Position numbers and translations under genes: made by a program. The notes below the pieces were generated by a model. It saw only the letters and a list, made by a program, of their open reading frames with translations. It did not search any database and had not been told where the DNA came from. Shown here in pieces: positions 51,327 to 58,913 of a stretch of 64,000 nucleotides of DNA (the stretch's first letter is position 1; each line of letters opens with the position of its first letter). Origin of the DNA: Chitinophaga varians (GTDB lineage: Bacteria > Bacteroidota > Bacteroidia > Chitinophagales > Chitinophagaceae); contig NZ_JABAIA010000004.1 of assembly GCF_012641275.1 (NCBI RefSeq), positions 1 through 64,000 on the forward strand, in the 5' to 3' direction.

Positions 51327-51777
51327 AAAAGGAAAACTGGAGAGGCGAAAGATAGTAGGAAATATTTTGACACCTAATAGAAATATAAATTTCATCTTAA
51401 ACATTTAACGTCTACAGATAAGCTTAATTACTTTATGGAGACCAGCAAGTCGACCTTCCCACAGTCTGCCACTCAGGCTTGTGTCATACAATAGAGATGG
51501 AACTGCTGCCGCTATGTAGTCTAGAAAGACAAAAAGGAGTCTATTACGGACATTAAAGATGCTTGAAGCTATAGCCGAGCATTCTGCCATAGCTACTCTT
51601 GACGCACTGAATGTTAAATGGTGTCCCAAATACGCATACGTCATCAAAAGTCGGCGCGAAAGCTTGGAGGACCTCACTGTCTTTTTTTGACTTCCCAATG
51701 GAGAATAGATAGCTCATTTGCATGACAAACCTCATCGAAATGGACGGCAAAAATTTGAAAGTATATCCCAAAGCAAA
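51327..51777. other. AT-rich stretch with short minus-strand ORFs, no firm gene
   Basis: Two overlapping minus-strand ORFs (51405-51698, 97 aa; 51553-51771, 72 aa) are present, but neither resembles a known family and their frames conflict. Composition is mixed. They could be debris of a gene once downstream of the YobI-like gene. I see no repeat, RNA gene or insertion-sequence end here. Confidence 0.4.
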
Positions 51778-51942
51778 CTATCCTTCCCTAGAGGCGACGC
51801 TTTGAGCCACTGGAAGCGATTTACTCACTTGATGCCGCTTATGTTTAGCTAATCCGTTAACAATTACATCGGCGACAACCATCACGCACCCATCGCCAGA
51901 GAGCTTTTTCCAAGGAATTTCTTCATAGCCCTTAAAATTCAA
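51778..51942 (-). pseudogene. Coding-like fragment downstream of the YobI-like gene
   Basis: The minus-strand frame from a TTG at 51942 gives 54 residues starting LNFKGYEEIPWKKLSGDG. Open reading continues upstream of the TTG into the end of the P-loop NTPase gene, in a different frame, without another start. The composition looks coding. It may be the remains of a second gene of a two-gene system, or a small partner using a TTG start. Confidence 0.25.
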
Positions 51943-52004
51943 GAAAAAGTTTGTCCTAGAAATAGCTTTGTCATAATGTAATACGTAAAATTTGCATTGG
52001 ATGT

Positions 52005-55000
52005 TTACTGATTTTTAAAATATTGAATCTCAATAATTACACTCTTTGGATCGAAACTAGCAACTATCTTTTTGTTATTGGATAACGCCTCTACTAACTT
52101 CTCTATATTTTTACTCTTAGTAACTTCTTTGCCTACTCTACGAGCGATCTTCACAAATGGGCTTCCTAATCTTTGCAGAAGCACAGCGATAGTATCTTCT
52201 GAAATTGTCTGTATATTACCAATGATAATATCAACTGTGTCATCTTCCGTTAAGGTTCCATTCAAGCTCGCTATTTGTGTATCATCCATTTTCATATTTG
52301 GGAGGTAAAAGACACTACCGGGAAAGGGTATCCTCTCATTAAATAGCGAGCTAAGCAATGATGGGTTTAACTTGGTGTAAAAGAATTCCCGCTGTTCATT
52401 GGTAAGGTCAGATTTTAATATCCCAATTAAATCGTCACCATCTAAATCAAGATGATCAACGTCCGAGACCAACTGCTCCCAGTGATTTTGAATGTATTTT
52501 ACAAACAGTTCAAAAAGGCTTCGTTTTAGAGAAAGTGCAACTCTTTTGGAATACTTAACCTGTGGAAGTATCTCTCCTGCAGGCTCCATGCCTATATTGG
52601 TAAAGTCCAATGTGTCAATCTCGAACAAAATTGCCTTTGAAAGCCGTAGTTTAACGCTTTGTGCTAGACCTGGTGTTTCTAATAACTTTATAATTACATC
52701 CTGAAAATTCAGACCTGAATTTTCGGCTTCATTGTGATATGTAGACGTTTCCCGAACCTTCTCCTCCCCGAGCATCCAGTTAACTCTATCCTTCTCAAGC
52801 CAGGAAATAAGCACAGATGAAATCTGAAAATTTCTTTCATAAGACGATACATTACGCCAGCTTGGTTTTATACGGTCATAGTCAATTAAAGCGTTCCAGA
52901 GATCGTGCGCAACATCATCTAAAGATGTTAATTCGAATCTAGTGCTTGCAATAACTTTCTCTTTCGATTCTTGCAAAACATCGCTACTATTAAGAATTTC
53001 GATTGTTCCTTCAACGCTTTCTCGCTCATGGTTTTCGTATTTCAAATACACGTCATCAACATAGATGCCCAAATTTTGTCGAATATAACTAGCCAAATCT
53101 GCCAATTCGGGAGTTTCCAAAATATTTGTAAACTGTCCTTTGTTAAATCCTATTAAGTTGTCGGTCACATTTGAAGACGCAATCATAAATTCAATCATCG
53201 CTTGGTTTAGTTCGAAGTGGTGCTTCTTTAATACTATATCTCTGAGATTTTTCGAATGTAATCTAGTTACGGGTGGTAATGCTATTTTGATGCGTAAATC
53301 GTCCAATAAAATAGATAGACGATCTATAATACACCCATCTCCAAGCAGAAAGATGTCCTTTTCATGAGCAATAGTATTCGAGAGCACACGATCAATATCC
53401 TGGTTCTTTATATCTTCTATTTCACCAAACTTGATAAGGCTAACCAGATACTCCGTAACCTCAGTTTGAGACAATAAATTGTCATGAGATACAGTGCGCC
53501 AGAATTTATTCGTTCTCTTAATTATGCCTGCGATTAGCAGTCCAAAGGTTTCTGGTTTATTTTGTTTATACTGTTGAATGAAAGAAAAATGTTCGCTTTC
53601 CAATTTTGCCAGTTGATTAGAAATTAATTTAAGTTTTTCGGAATTGTTGCCGCTCGACAACAAGTACGATACCAGTTCGAAATTCATCACTGTCCAAGAA
53701 GAGCACTCCGCTTCTGTTACTCTATCGGCTACGATTGCAGTTTTTTCCAACTTATGCTGCCATTCTAATGCTCTTTCATTCTTTACCGCAAGAATGTACT
53801 CTACATCGGATTTACCCAATTGGCCAGGCTTAAAGTAGGAAAGATAATAGCTGTAATCTTCATTAATATAGCCATTTCTAACTAAAAATGTAAGACGTGT
53901 ATCTTTATTGATTTCTGTCGTTATCCTATCGAGTGATTTCAATTTGAGTAATTCGTAGAATGTGTATCCTCTGATACGAGATATCTCTCTTCCTACTTCG
54001 CTTAATCGATCTTTTGCCTGGTTCTTATCAAAGTCGAAGAGCTTTACTAAGTCTACTTCTCGTTCATCGTAAGATCTTTTGTCATCTACAAGCTTTTCAA
54101 CCTTACTGAACTCATCCCTGATATTCGTAGTCCCTCCATTTGTCCGGTGAAAAGTTATAGTGTGACTCGATTTAATAAAAGAAAATAAACTATCCTTGGT
54201 CAAATCATCCAGATTACGGTAATCATTGTTAACATAGAGCTGTCCTGAAAAATAAGCATCACGTTCATAGATATTCTTATAAAGAATGGCTAAATATACA
54301 AGGCGAAGTTCTTTCATCGATGAATAGAAATTTCTTTCAATTAACCCGATATTCGCCTTCAATTCATTAGCTTCGGATTCCAAGTCCTCAATAAGTTCTT
54401 TTTTTATTGAATCTTTAAGCTGAAATAAATCATACAGCATCCCTTTGTTTTCCTGCAATAGGGTAAAATCAGCTGGATGAATGTTTTTATAAACAATCAG
54501 ACTAAGTAACTTTGCGTTGTCTAAATCTGTGATATTTAATTGCTTTCGATATATTTTAAACTCGTTAACGATATTGGTAATCAGTCTTCCATCAGTAAGA
54601 AATAAAGACAGGTCACTGAGGAATGATTCAGAGATGGGTTTTTTAAGGTTCAGTTCCGCAAATGTTGTAATCAGTTTTGATGCTGAGTTGGATGCATTAG
54701 TTACCGGAATTACAGGCAGGATAAGGTCAAAAAATTTAGTTCGGCTCTCATCTGCAAATAAATCGTCCCGAAGGGCATATAGGAAAGTTATTTTTCGAGT
54801 TATTTGCTTTGAATTATTGAGCAAAGTATTTATCTCACGCAACTTTACAAAGATTTCTGGGTCACGAAATCGGTCAAGATCTTCGACTACAAGAATATCA
54901 AACCTTGTAGAGGCAAAGAAATAAAGTATTTCATCCATGTGCTCATTAAGGATAGACAGCTTATTTTCTTTCGATAGCTCGACCTCTGCACCTTGAAGAT

Positions 55001-55955
55001 TCAGTTTTATCAGCCCAATCCTAAATACTCTGATTACGTAATAAATAACTGCAATAAAGCCGAAAAGCAAGATCATTATGGAAACAAAATCTAGTGACAA
55101 CATATTCGGCCATTTTAACTCCGCAGCGTCAGCTAAAATTTTCCAATTTTTGTACTTTGAGTACAAAAAAGATAACGCAAGAAGAGGTCCCGATATCAAA
55201 AATGCAACATTCTCAGTAATAGAAATTGGGTGGATGCGCTTGAAACGAGAGAATGGCATTTCTCCTGAATGAACATGATAAAGCAGCTGTTGGAGAATAC
55301 TGAATTCTATTTTTTTACTAATTTTCTCCTGCTCGTCGGCAGCAGTTTGAATTTGCTTCTCCGATTTCGGTCTTATGTTTTCCTCCTCTTCAACTGTATT
55401 GTACTGGCTTTCATCTTCATTCTTTTTGCTATCTTTGAAGGTAGCAAGGGAGATGAATATTGGATAATAATGAGGATTTTTATAGAAAAAGGTATTAATA
55501 ATGCTGCTTTTCCCAGAACCATATGGGCCGGTCAGGGCTATGTTTCGAACTGCAGAATGAGTTAGCCCATCCTGTAGCGCTTTGTTATAAAGTTCAAAGT
55601 TCTCTTCGTTGATTACCGCTGTTAAGGGCGTTATAAAGTCTGGTTCTTTATTTCCCTTCTTCTGAATCCATTGATATGTCTTAATAAAACTGCGTACCAA
55701 CATAAGGGTGAATTTCCCCAATAGTCTTAGGAAAAAAGCTGAAGTTCTATTTTTAAATTTCTCCAAACGGGCTTTAGGCAACCATGCCATAAGAATCAGT
55801 AAAACAGCGACGAATATAGGGAGTAGAGTTTTTATGGATATCAATCTCTTGAAATTTAAGTTAAAAGAAAGTTTAATATCGAAATATAAGTAATTTAGCA
55901 AAAATCGCCAAAAGCCTGAGCGAGGCAGAGTTGTTTCACCTATTTTGTTTGGCAT
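52005..55955 (-). CDS. YobI-type P-loop NTPase (candidate defence protein)
   Basis: A 1316-aa membrane-linked NTPase. A hydrophobic segment lies at ~43-60. The P-loop is GPYGSGKSS with Lys149, soon after the segment PLTAVINEENFELYNKAL that marks the YobI family. Two more membrane segments lie at ~255-310 within the NTPase region, as in KAP-like proteins. Walker B is FDILVVEDLDRF. The C-terminal ~850 residues are helical and unrecognised. YobI-like proteins are large ATPases often found in defence or accessory regions of mobile elements; their biochemistry is little known. The gene is AT-rich relative to the NRPS block. No nuclease partner is evident except short fragments downstream. Confidence 0.75.
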   Translation of the reverse strand: MPNKIGETTLPRSGFWRFLLNYLYFDIKLSFNLNFKRLISIKTLLPIFVAVLLILMAWLPKARLEKFKNRTSAFFLRLLGKFTLMLVRSFIKTYQWIQKKGNKEPDFITPLTAVINEENFELYNKALQDGLTHSAVRNIALTGPYGSGKSSIINTFFYKNPHYYPIFISLATFKDSKKNEDESQYNTVEEEENIRPKSEKQIQTAADEQEKISKKIEFSILQQLLYHVHSGEMPFSRFKRIHPISITENVAFLISGPLLALSFLYSKYKNWKILADAAELKWPNMLSLDFVSIMILLFGFIAVIYYVIRVFRIGLIKLNLQGAEVELSKENKLSILNEHMDEILYFFASTRFDILVVEDLDRFRDPEIFVKLREINTLLNNSKQITRKITFLYALRDDLFADESRTKFFDLILPVIPVTNASNSASKLITTFAELNLKKPISESFLSDLSLFLTDGRLITNIVNEFKIYRKQLNITDLDNAKLLSLIVYKNIHPADFTLLQENKGMLYDLFQLKDSIKKELIEDLESEANELKANIGLIERNFYSSMKELRLVYLAILYKNIYERDAYFSGQLYVNNDYRNLDDLTKDSLFSFIKSSHTITFHRTNGGTTNIRDEFSKVEKLVDDKRSYDEREVDLVKLFDFDKNQAKDRLSEVGREISRIRGYTFYELLKLKSLDRITTEINKDTRLTFLVRNGYINEDYSYYLSYFKPGQLGKSDVEYILAVKNERALEWQHKLEKTAIVADRVTEAECSSWTVMNFELVSYLLSSGNNSEKLKLISNQLAKLESEHFSFIQQYKQNKPETFGLLIAGIIKRTNKFWRTVSHDNLLSQTEVTEYLVSLIKFGEIEDIKNQDIDRVLSNTIAHEKDIFLLGDGCIIDRLSILLDDLRIKIALPPVTRLHSKNLRDIVLKKHHFELNQAMIEFMIASSNVTDNLIGFNKGQFTNILETPELADLASYIRQNLGIYVDDVYLKYENHERESVEGTIEILNSSDVLQESKEKVIASTRFELTSLDDVAHDLWNALIDYDRIKPSWRNVSSYERNFQISSVLISWLEKDRVNWMLGEEKVRETSTYHNEAENSGLNFQDVIIKLLETPGLAQSVKLRLSKAILFEIDTLDFTNIGMEPAGEILPQVKYSKRVALSLKRSLFELFVKYIQNHWEQLVSDVDHLDLDGDDLIGILKSDLTNEQREFFYTKLNPSLLSSLFNERIPFPGSVFYLPNMKMDDTQIASLNGTLTEDDTVDIIIGNIQTISEDTIAVLLQRLGSPFVKIARRVGKEVTKSKNIEKLVEALSNNKKIVASFDPKSVIIEIQYFKNQ

Positions 55956-56333
55956 TTCGGCATTTCAAGATGTCATTTACCAATCTGGCTTAAAAACTAT
56001 CATACCCAAAGAGGGAATCAGGTACTTTCTCTCCAGATGAATGGGAAATATCGTTCTTTCGACCCAACAATCAGGAGAAACTTTCACCATCAACTTTATA
56101 TTGATAACGTTAAGTCTATGGAGCTGTCTTAACAATAGACCAACCGCGCTACCTGAACACAGATAAACGTCCCCCAAATGGTAAGTTCGAATTTTTTATT
56201 ATGCAACTTATGTCATTTGAGCACTCTTGAATAGAATTTTGCCAGTTCATAACGGTTTTTATCAACGGCACTGATACGTGGTATAAAGTATTCTAAATTG
56301 CAGTTTATTCATTAAACCCAAACCGTTAATCCA
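55956..56333. other. Intergenic region upstream of rteC
   Basis: It holds one short minus-strand ORF (55977-56177, listed separately) and an AT-rich stretch before rteC. The divergent arrangement means promoters for both the YobI-like gene and rteC should lie here. I see no clear TAnnTTTG box at standard spacing, and no repeat or RNA gene. Confidence 0.4.
55977..56177 (-). CDS. Short ORF, possible gene fragment
   Basis: A 66-aa ORF (MGDVYLCSGSAVGLLLRQLH…) ending 21 nt before the YobI-like start, in the same direction. The composition is plausible for protein, but it is short, has no recognised domain and may be a remnant or a chance frame. If real, it would be co-transcribed with the NTPase gene. 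Confidence 0.25.
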   Translation of the reverse strand: MGDVYLCSGSAVGLLLRQLHRLNVINIKLMVKVSPDCWVERTIFPIHLERKYLIPSLGMIVFKPDW

Positions 56334-57182
56334 ATGGAACAATTCTGCAAAAGCCAGTATGCAAAGTTGCAATCCGAGCTCGAGGAAAATACACGCTCAA
56401 TGGCCAGCGCCATTCAAAAGGCTGAGGCGGCCGTTGCCATATCGAAGAATCATTTAAACATCCTTAAGGAGTTCATATCCAACTATAAATTTAACGATAC
56501 CGAGGAGCGAATCCTATTCCACAAAACGTATAAACCACTTTTCCTGCTGGAGCTACTGTATTACCAACGACTGTTTGAAATAGAGTCAAATTTCCCCATT
56601 AATAACACCGAATCGGCGATTAGTTTCTATAAAAAGGAACTTAGCCAAATTAACTATTATTTTGACCGACATAATTTCCTCCACGTCTATTTTCAAACAG
56701 GAAAGACCGTTTTTGATCCAGCGATGTTTGGCAATACCGGTGAGCGAATTCCATTGTTTAATGAATATGATGAAGGAGATGGTCATTTTTCGAATCCATT
56801 TAGCTATCGCCTGGCAAAATTTCATGCCTATCAGAACCTGACTGCTTATATAGCCAACCTGGTTATCTCACTGGAAAAGGGTGAAAAGGCAATTACCCCT
56901 TCCGAATTCGATAAATTGCCAAAAGTATTCTGGAGGTCTAGCAAGGCGAGCTTTTATGAGGTGGTGTTAGGGATGGTGGAGGATGGCCTGATTACGGGAA
57001 ACATCCAGACAGCCATGGAGTATCTCGGTTTTTGCTTAGGAATTAAACCTGGCAATTATTGGAGTTACTTCCAAGCCATGCGTATCCGTACTAAGGACCG
57101 GACACCCGTATTAAAGTCAATGATAAAAAGTGTGGAACGTCGCTGGGACCTGCAGGACGAATTCCCACAGCAACGGAAATAA
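56334..57182 (+). CDS. rteC: RteC family protein
   Basis: A 282-aa protein of the RteC family, which in the Bacteroides CTnDOT element activates excision in response to upstream signals. It shows the family's helical N terminus, the ELLYYQRLFEIE segment, a Tyr-rich mid part (ISFYKKELSQINYYFDRHNFLHVYFQTGK) and a C-terminal region (VLGMVEDGLITGNIQ … MRIRTKDRTPVLKSM). It marks the start of the tra side of the element. No RteA/RteB two-component pair is adjacent; the hybrid kinase at 46485 is not an obvious RteA. Start ATG 56334 gives the normal family length. Confidence 0.85.
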   Translation: MEQFCKSQYAKLQSELEENTRSMASAIQKAEAAVAISKNHLNILKEFISNYKFNDTEERILFHKTYKPLFLLELLYYQRLFEIESNFPINNTESAISFYKKELSQINYYFDRHNFLHVYFQTGKTVFDPAMFGNTGERIPLFNEYDEGDGHFSNPFSYRLAKFHAYQNLTAYIANLVISLEKGEKAITPSEFDKLPKVFWRSSKASFYEVVLGMVEDGLITGNIQTAMEYLGFCLGIKPGNYWSYFQAMRIRTKDRTPVLKSMIKSVERRWDLQDEFPQQRK

Positions 57183-57338
57183 TTTCGACAGCATAAACAG
57201 CCCCACCACCATAAACAACGGAAAATTCAACATTTTTTTTAGTACCTACTACCACCTATAGTAAAATCAGATTCCAATGCCCACACCTTTGCTATCGTAA
57301 TTGACGTATTCAATCAGTATCCAACAAAGACGCCAAAT

Positions 57339-57764
57339 ATGTTCAGCGATATTACCTGGTCACAATACATTTTGACAATAGTTTTTGTCTTGGCCACATA
57401 TTATACCATCCTTATTTTTCTATACTTCCGCGGGGCTGTTATCTCCCTGATGCGGACACAAAAGCTGCTACCCCAAATATACAATAGAGGGGAACAACCT
57501 GAAAGGCCGGACTATCATGGGTTAGAAGAAGTGGTAGCAGATCTAAAAAGCATCCTGGAAAGTGCGGGGGGAGCGGAAAAGGGGGCTGTCCTCTCCCGGC
57601 TGAAGCAACGGTTAGATACCTACCCGGGACTTCGGCTTCCCGCCTTCCGGGTTGCTCTTTTTCAGTTTATAATCCGTAATGCCACACAGGCATGTGGTTT
57701 CACCGTTACCGAAAGGGAGCTGGATATCCTGATACCGATGGCTTCCTCTGGAATCGCTCATTAA
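57339..57764 (+). CDS. Conjugation-associated membrane protein, unknown
   Basis: A 141-aa protein with one N-terminal membrane segment (~9-31, ILTIVFVLATYYTILIFLYF) and a soluble helical tail. It lies between rteC and traE, where Bacteroidota ICEs often encode a small membrane protein of unknown role. The tail has no catalytic motif. It may be a minor part of the transfer channel; the assignment rests on position. Confidence 0.6.
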   Translation: MFSDITWSQYILTIVFVLATYYTILIFLYFRGAVISLMRTQKLLPQIYNRGEQPERPDYHGLEEVVADLKSILESAGGAEKGAVLSRLKQRLDTYPGLRLPAFRVALFQFIIRNATQACGFTVTERELDILIPMASSGIAH

Positions 57765-57791
57765 TCTTACTGTACAGTTACTCAATATAGA

Positions 57792-57826
57792 TGCATGGCC
57801 ATGCACCGAATCTTCAAACGGTGCAT
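57792..57826 (+). promoter_or_regulatory. Palindrome and hairpin abutting the traE start
   Basis: TGCATGGCCATGCA (57792-57805) is a perfect 14-bp palindrome. Overlapping it, ATGCACCG (57801-57808) and CGGTGCAT (57819-57826) form an 8-bp hairpin with a 10-nt loop that ends on the base before the traE ATG. The two structures share ATGCA, so only one can form at a time. This could mask or expose the traE start. Confidence 0.5.
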
Positions 57827-58150
57827 ATGAAAAAACGTATTCCTTTTAAAACACCTGCAGGCCCCGTTTGGCTTACCGTCCTGCTCGTGATCATTACAAT
57901 AACGGTGTTAGGGCAGGATGGCAACGCCGGCATCCAAAAAGCTACTACTGAAGTTAAACGATACTTCGATACAGCGCAAAAATTATTGTATGCCATCGGC
58001 GGGATCGTCGGCCTCATCGGAGCGATAAAGGTCTATAACAAATGGTCAGCAGGCGAGCCGGATACCGCAAAGGTGGCCAGTGCGTGGTTTTCTGCATGCA
58101 TCTTTCTGGTAGTCGTAGCAACAGTACTCAAAGCGTTCTTTGCCCTCTAA
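57827..58150 (+). CDS. traE: TraE conjugation protein (DUF4134)
   Basis: A 107-aa small membrane protein of the DUF4134 family, the Bacteroidota counterpart of VirB2-like pilin-class channel components. An N-terminal signal or membrane segment (~13-30) precedes GNAGIQKATTEVKRYFDTAQ. Two further hydrophobic helices (YAIGGIVGLIGAIKVYNKW and the final WFSACIFLVVVATVLKAFF) bracket the GEPDTAKV loop typical of the family. The start at 57827 is chosen because the family begins with a short basic leader; an upstream ATG at 57791 lies within the palindrome. Confidence 0.85.
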   Translation: MKKRIPFKTPAGPVWLTVLLVIITITVLGQDGNAGIQKATTEVKRYFDTAQKLLYAIGGIVGLIGAIKVYNKWSAGEPDTAKVASAWFSACIFLVVVATVLKAFFAL

Positions 58151-58162
58151 ACTATCTTTCTT

Positions 58163-58558
58163 ATGGAACGGAAACTACCTTTAATCGACATAGAAGGGAC
58201 AGGGTTCCTCGTCGATGTACTTCGCGAAGAACTGCGTCAGAAGGACAATGCGGCCAATCGTATATCCTTCAGTGCATTTTACCAGGAAGGTGAAGGCTAC
58301 ACTTTCCTGTATGATAAAGTAGAAAAAAATTCGCCGCAAGAACTTTCGGAGCATATTCCTGCTCCTAATGCTCCGCCCCTTGATTCCAGCCGCTATGTTT
58401 GGGTAACACTTGCCGCCCTGATGGAGCTGGACCCTGTAGGCATCGCCCTTAAGTACAATATTCCCATAGAGCTGCTCTGCGGGGAACACGCCCCGCCTGG
58501 TCTGCCACCCGATTGGGAAGATGATGAGGAAGAGGACCTGGATGATATTCTGCAATAA
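58163..58558 (+). CDS. Conserved ICE protein between traE and traF
   Basis: A 131-aa soluble acidic protein with a very acidic C terminus (WEDDEEEDLDDILQ). No signal peptide or membrane segment is seen. Sited between traE and traF with gaps of 12 and 11 nt, it is part of the tra operon. The family is not recognised by name. The acidic tail and Tyr/Phe-rich N terminus suggest a small accessory or DNA-mimic-like protein, but this is speculative. Confidence 0.6.
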   Translation: MERKLPLIDIEGTGFLVDVLREELRQKDNAANRISFSAFYQEGEGYTFLYDKVEKNSPQELSEHIPAPNAPPLDSSRYVWVTLAALMELDPVGIALKYNIPIELLCGEHAPPGLPPDWEDDEEEDLDDILQ

Positions 58559-58569
58559 ACAGAAGATGT

Positions 58570-58908
58570 ATGATAAGGTACCAGATCAATAAAGGCGTTA
58601 ACCGGCCGATTGAATTCAAGGGTCTGAAAGGTCCTTACATCTATGTTATGGCGGTCGGAATCGCGGCATTACTCATCTCTTTCAGCATCTTATATATAGC
58701 GGGGGTACCCACGACCATGTTGCTGCCGGCTGTTGGAATAGCAGGGTTTGGTTTGTTGAGTACGGTGTTCCGGTTGAGCCACAGGTATGGCGTACACGGG
58801 CTGATGAAAGCCTTCGCCAGGCGCGGGTTACCCTCTGCTATTTACTGCAATACACGTAAGACGATCATCGCATTAAATCACGACACCGTTAGCACAGAAA
58901 AGACATAA
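58570..58908 (+). CDS. traF: TraF conjugation protein (DUF4133)
   Basis: A 112-aa DUF4133 protein, equivalent in place and size to VirB3. Two adjacent membrane helices (~26-45 and 50-70) follow the conserved N-terminal stretch INKGVNRPIEFKGLKGPY. A conserved basic tail with HRYGVHGLMKAFARRG follows. It would sit in the inner membrane next to the TraG ATPase, encoded 5 nt downstream. The short spacing supports a shared transcript. Confidence 0.88.
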   Translation: MIRYQINKGVNRPIEFKGLKGPYIYVMAVGIAALLISFSILYIAGVPTTMLLPAVGIAGFGLLSTVFRLSHRYGVHGLMKAFARRGLPSAIYCNTRKTIIALNHDTVSTEKT

Positions 58909-58913
58909 CAGAC

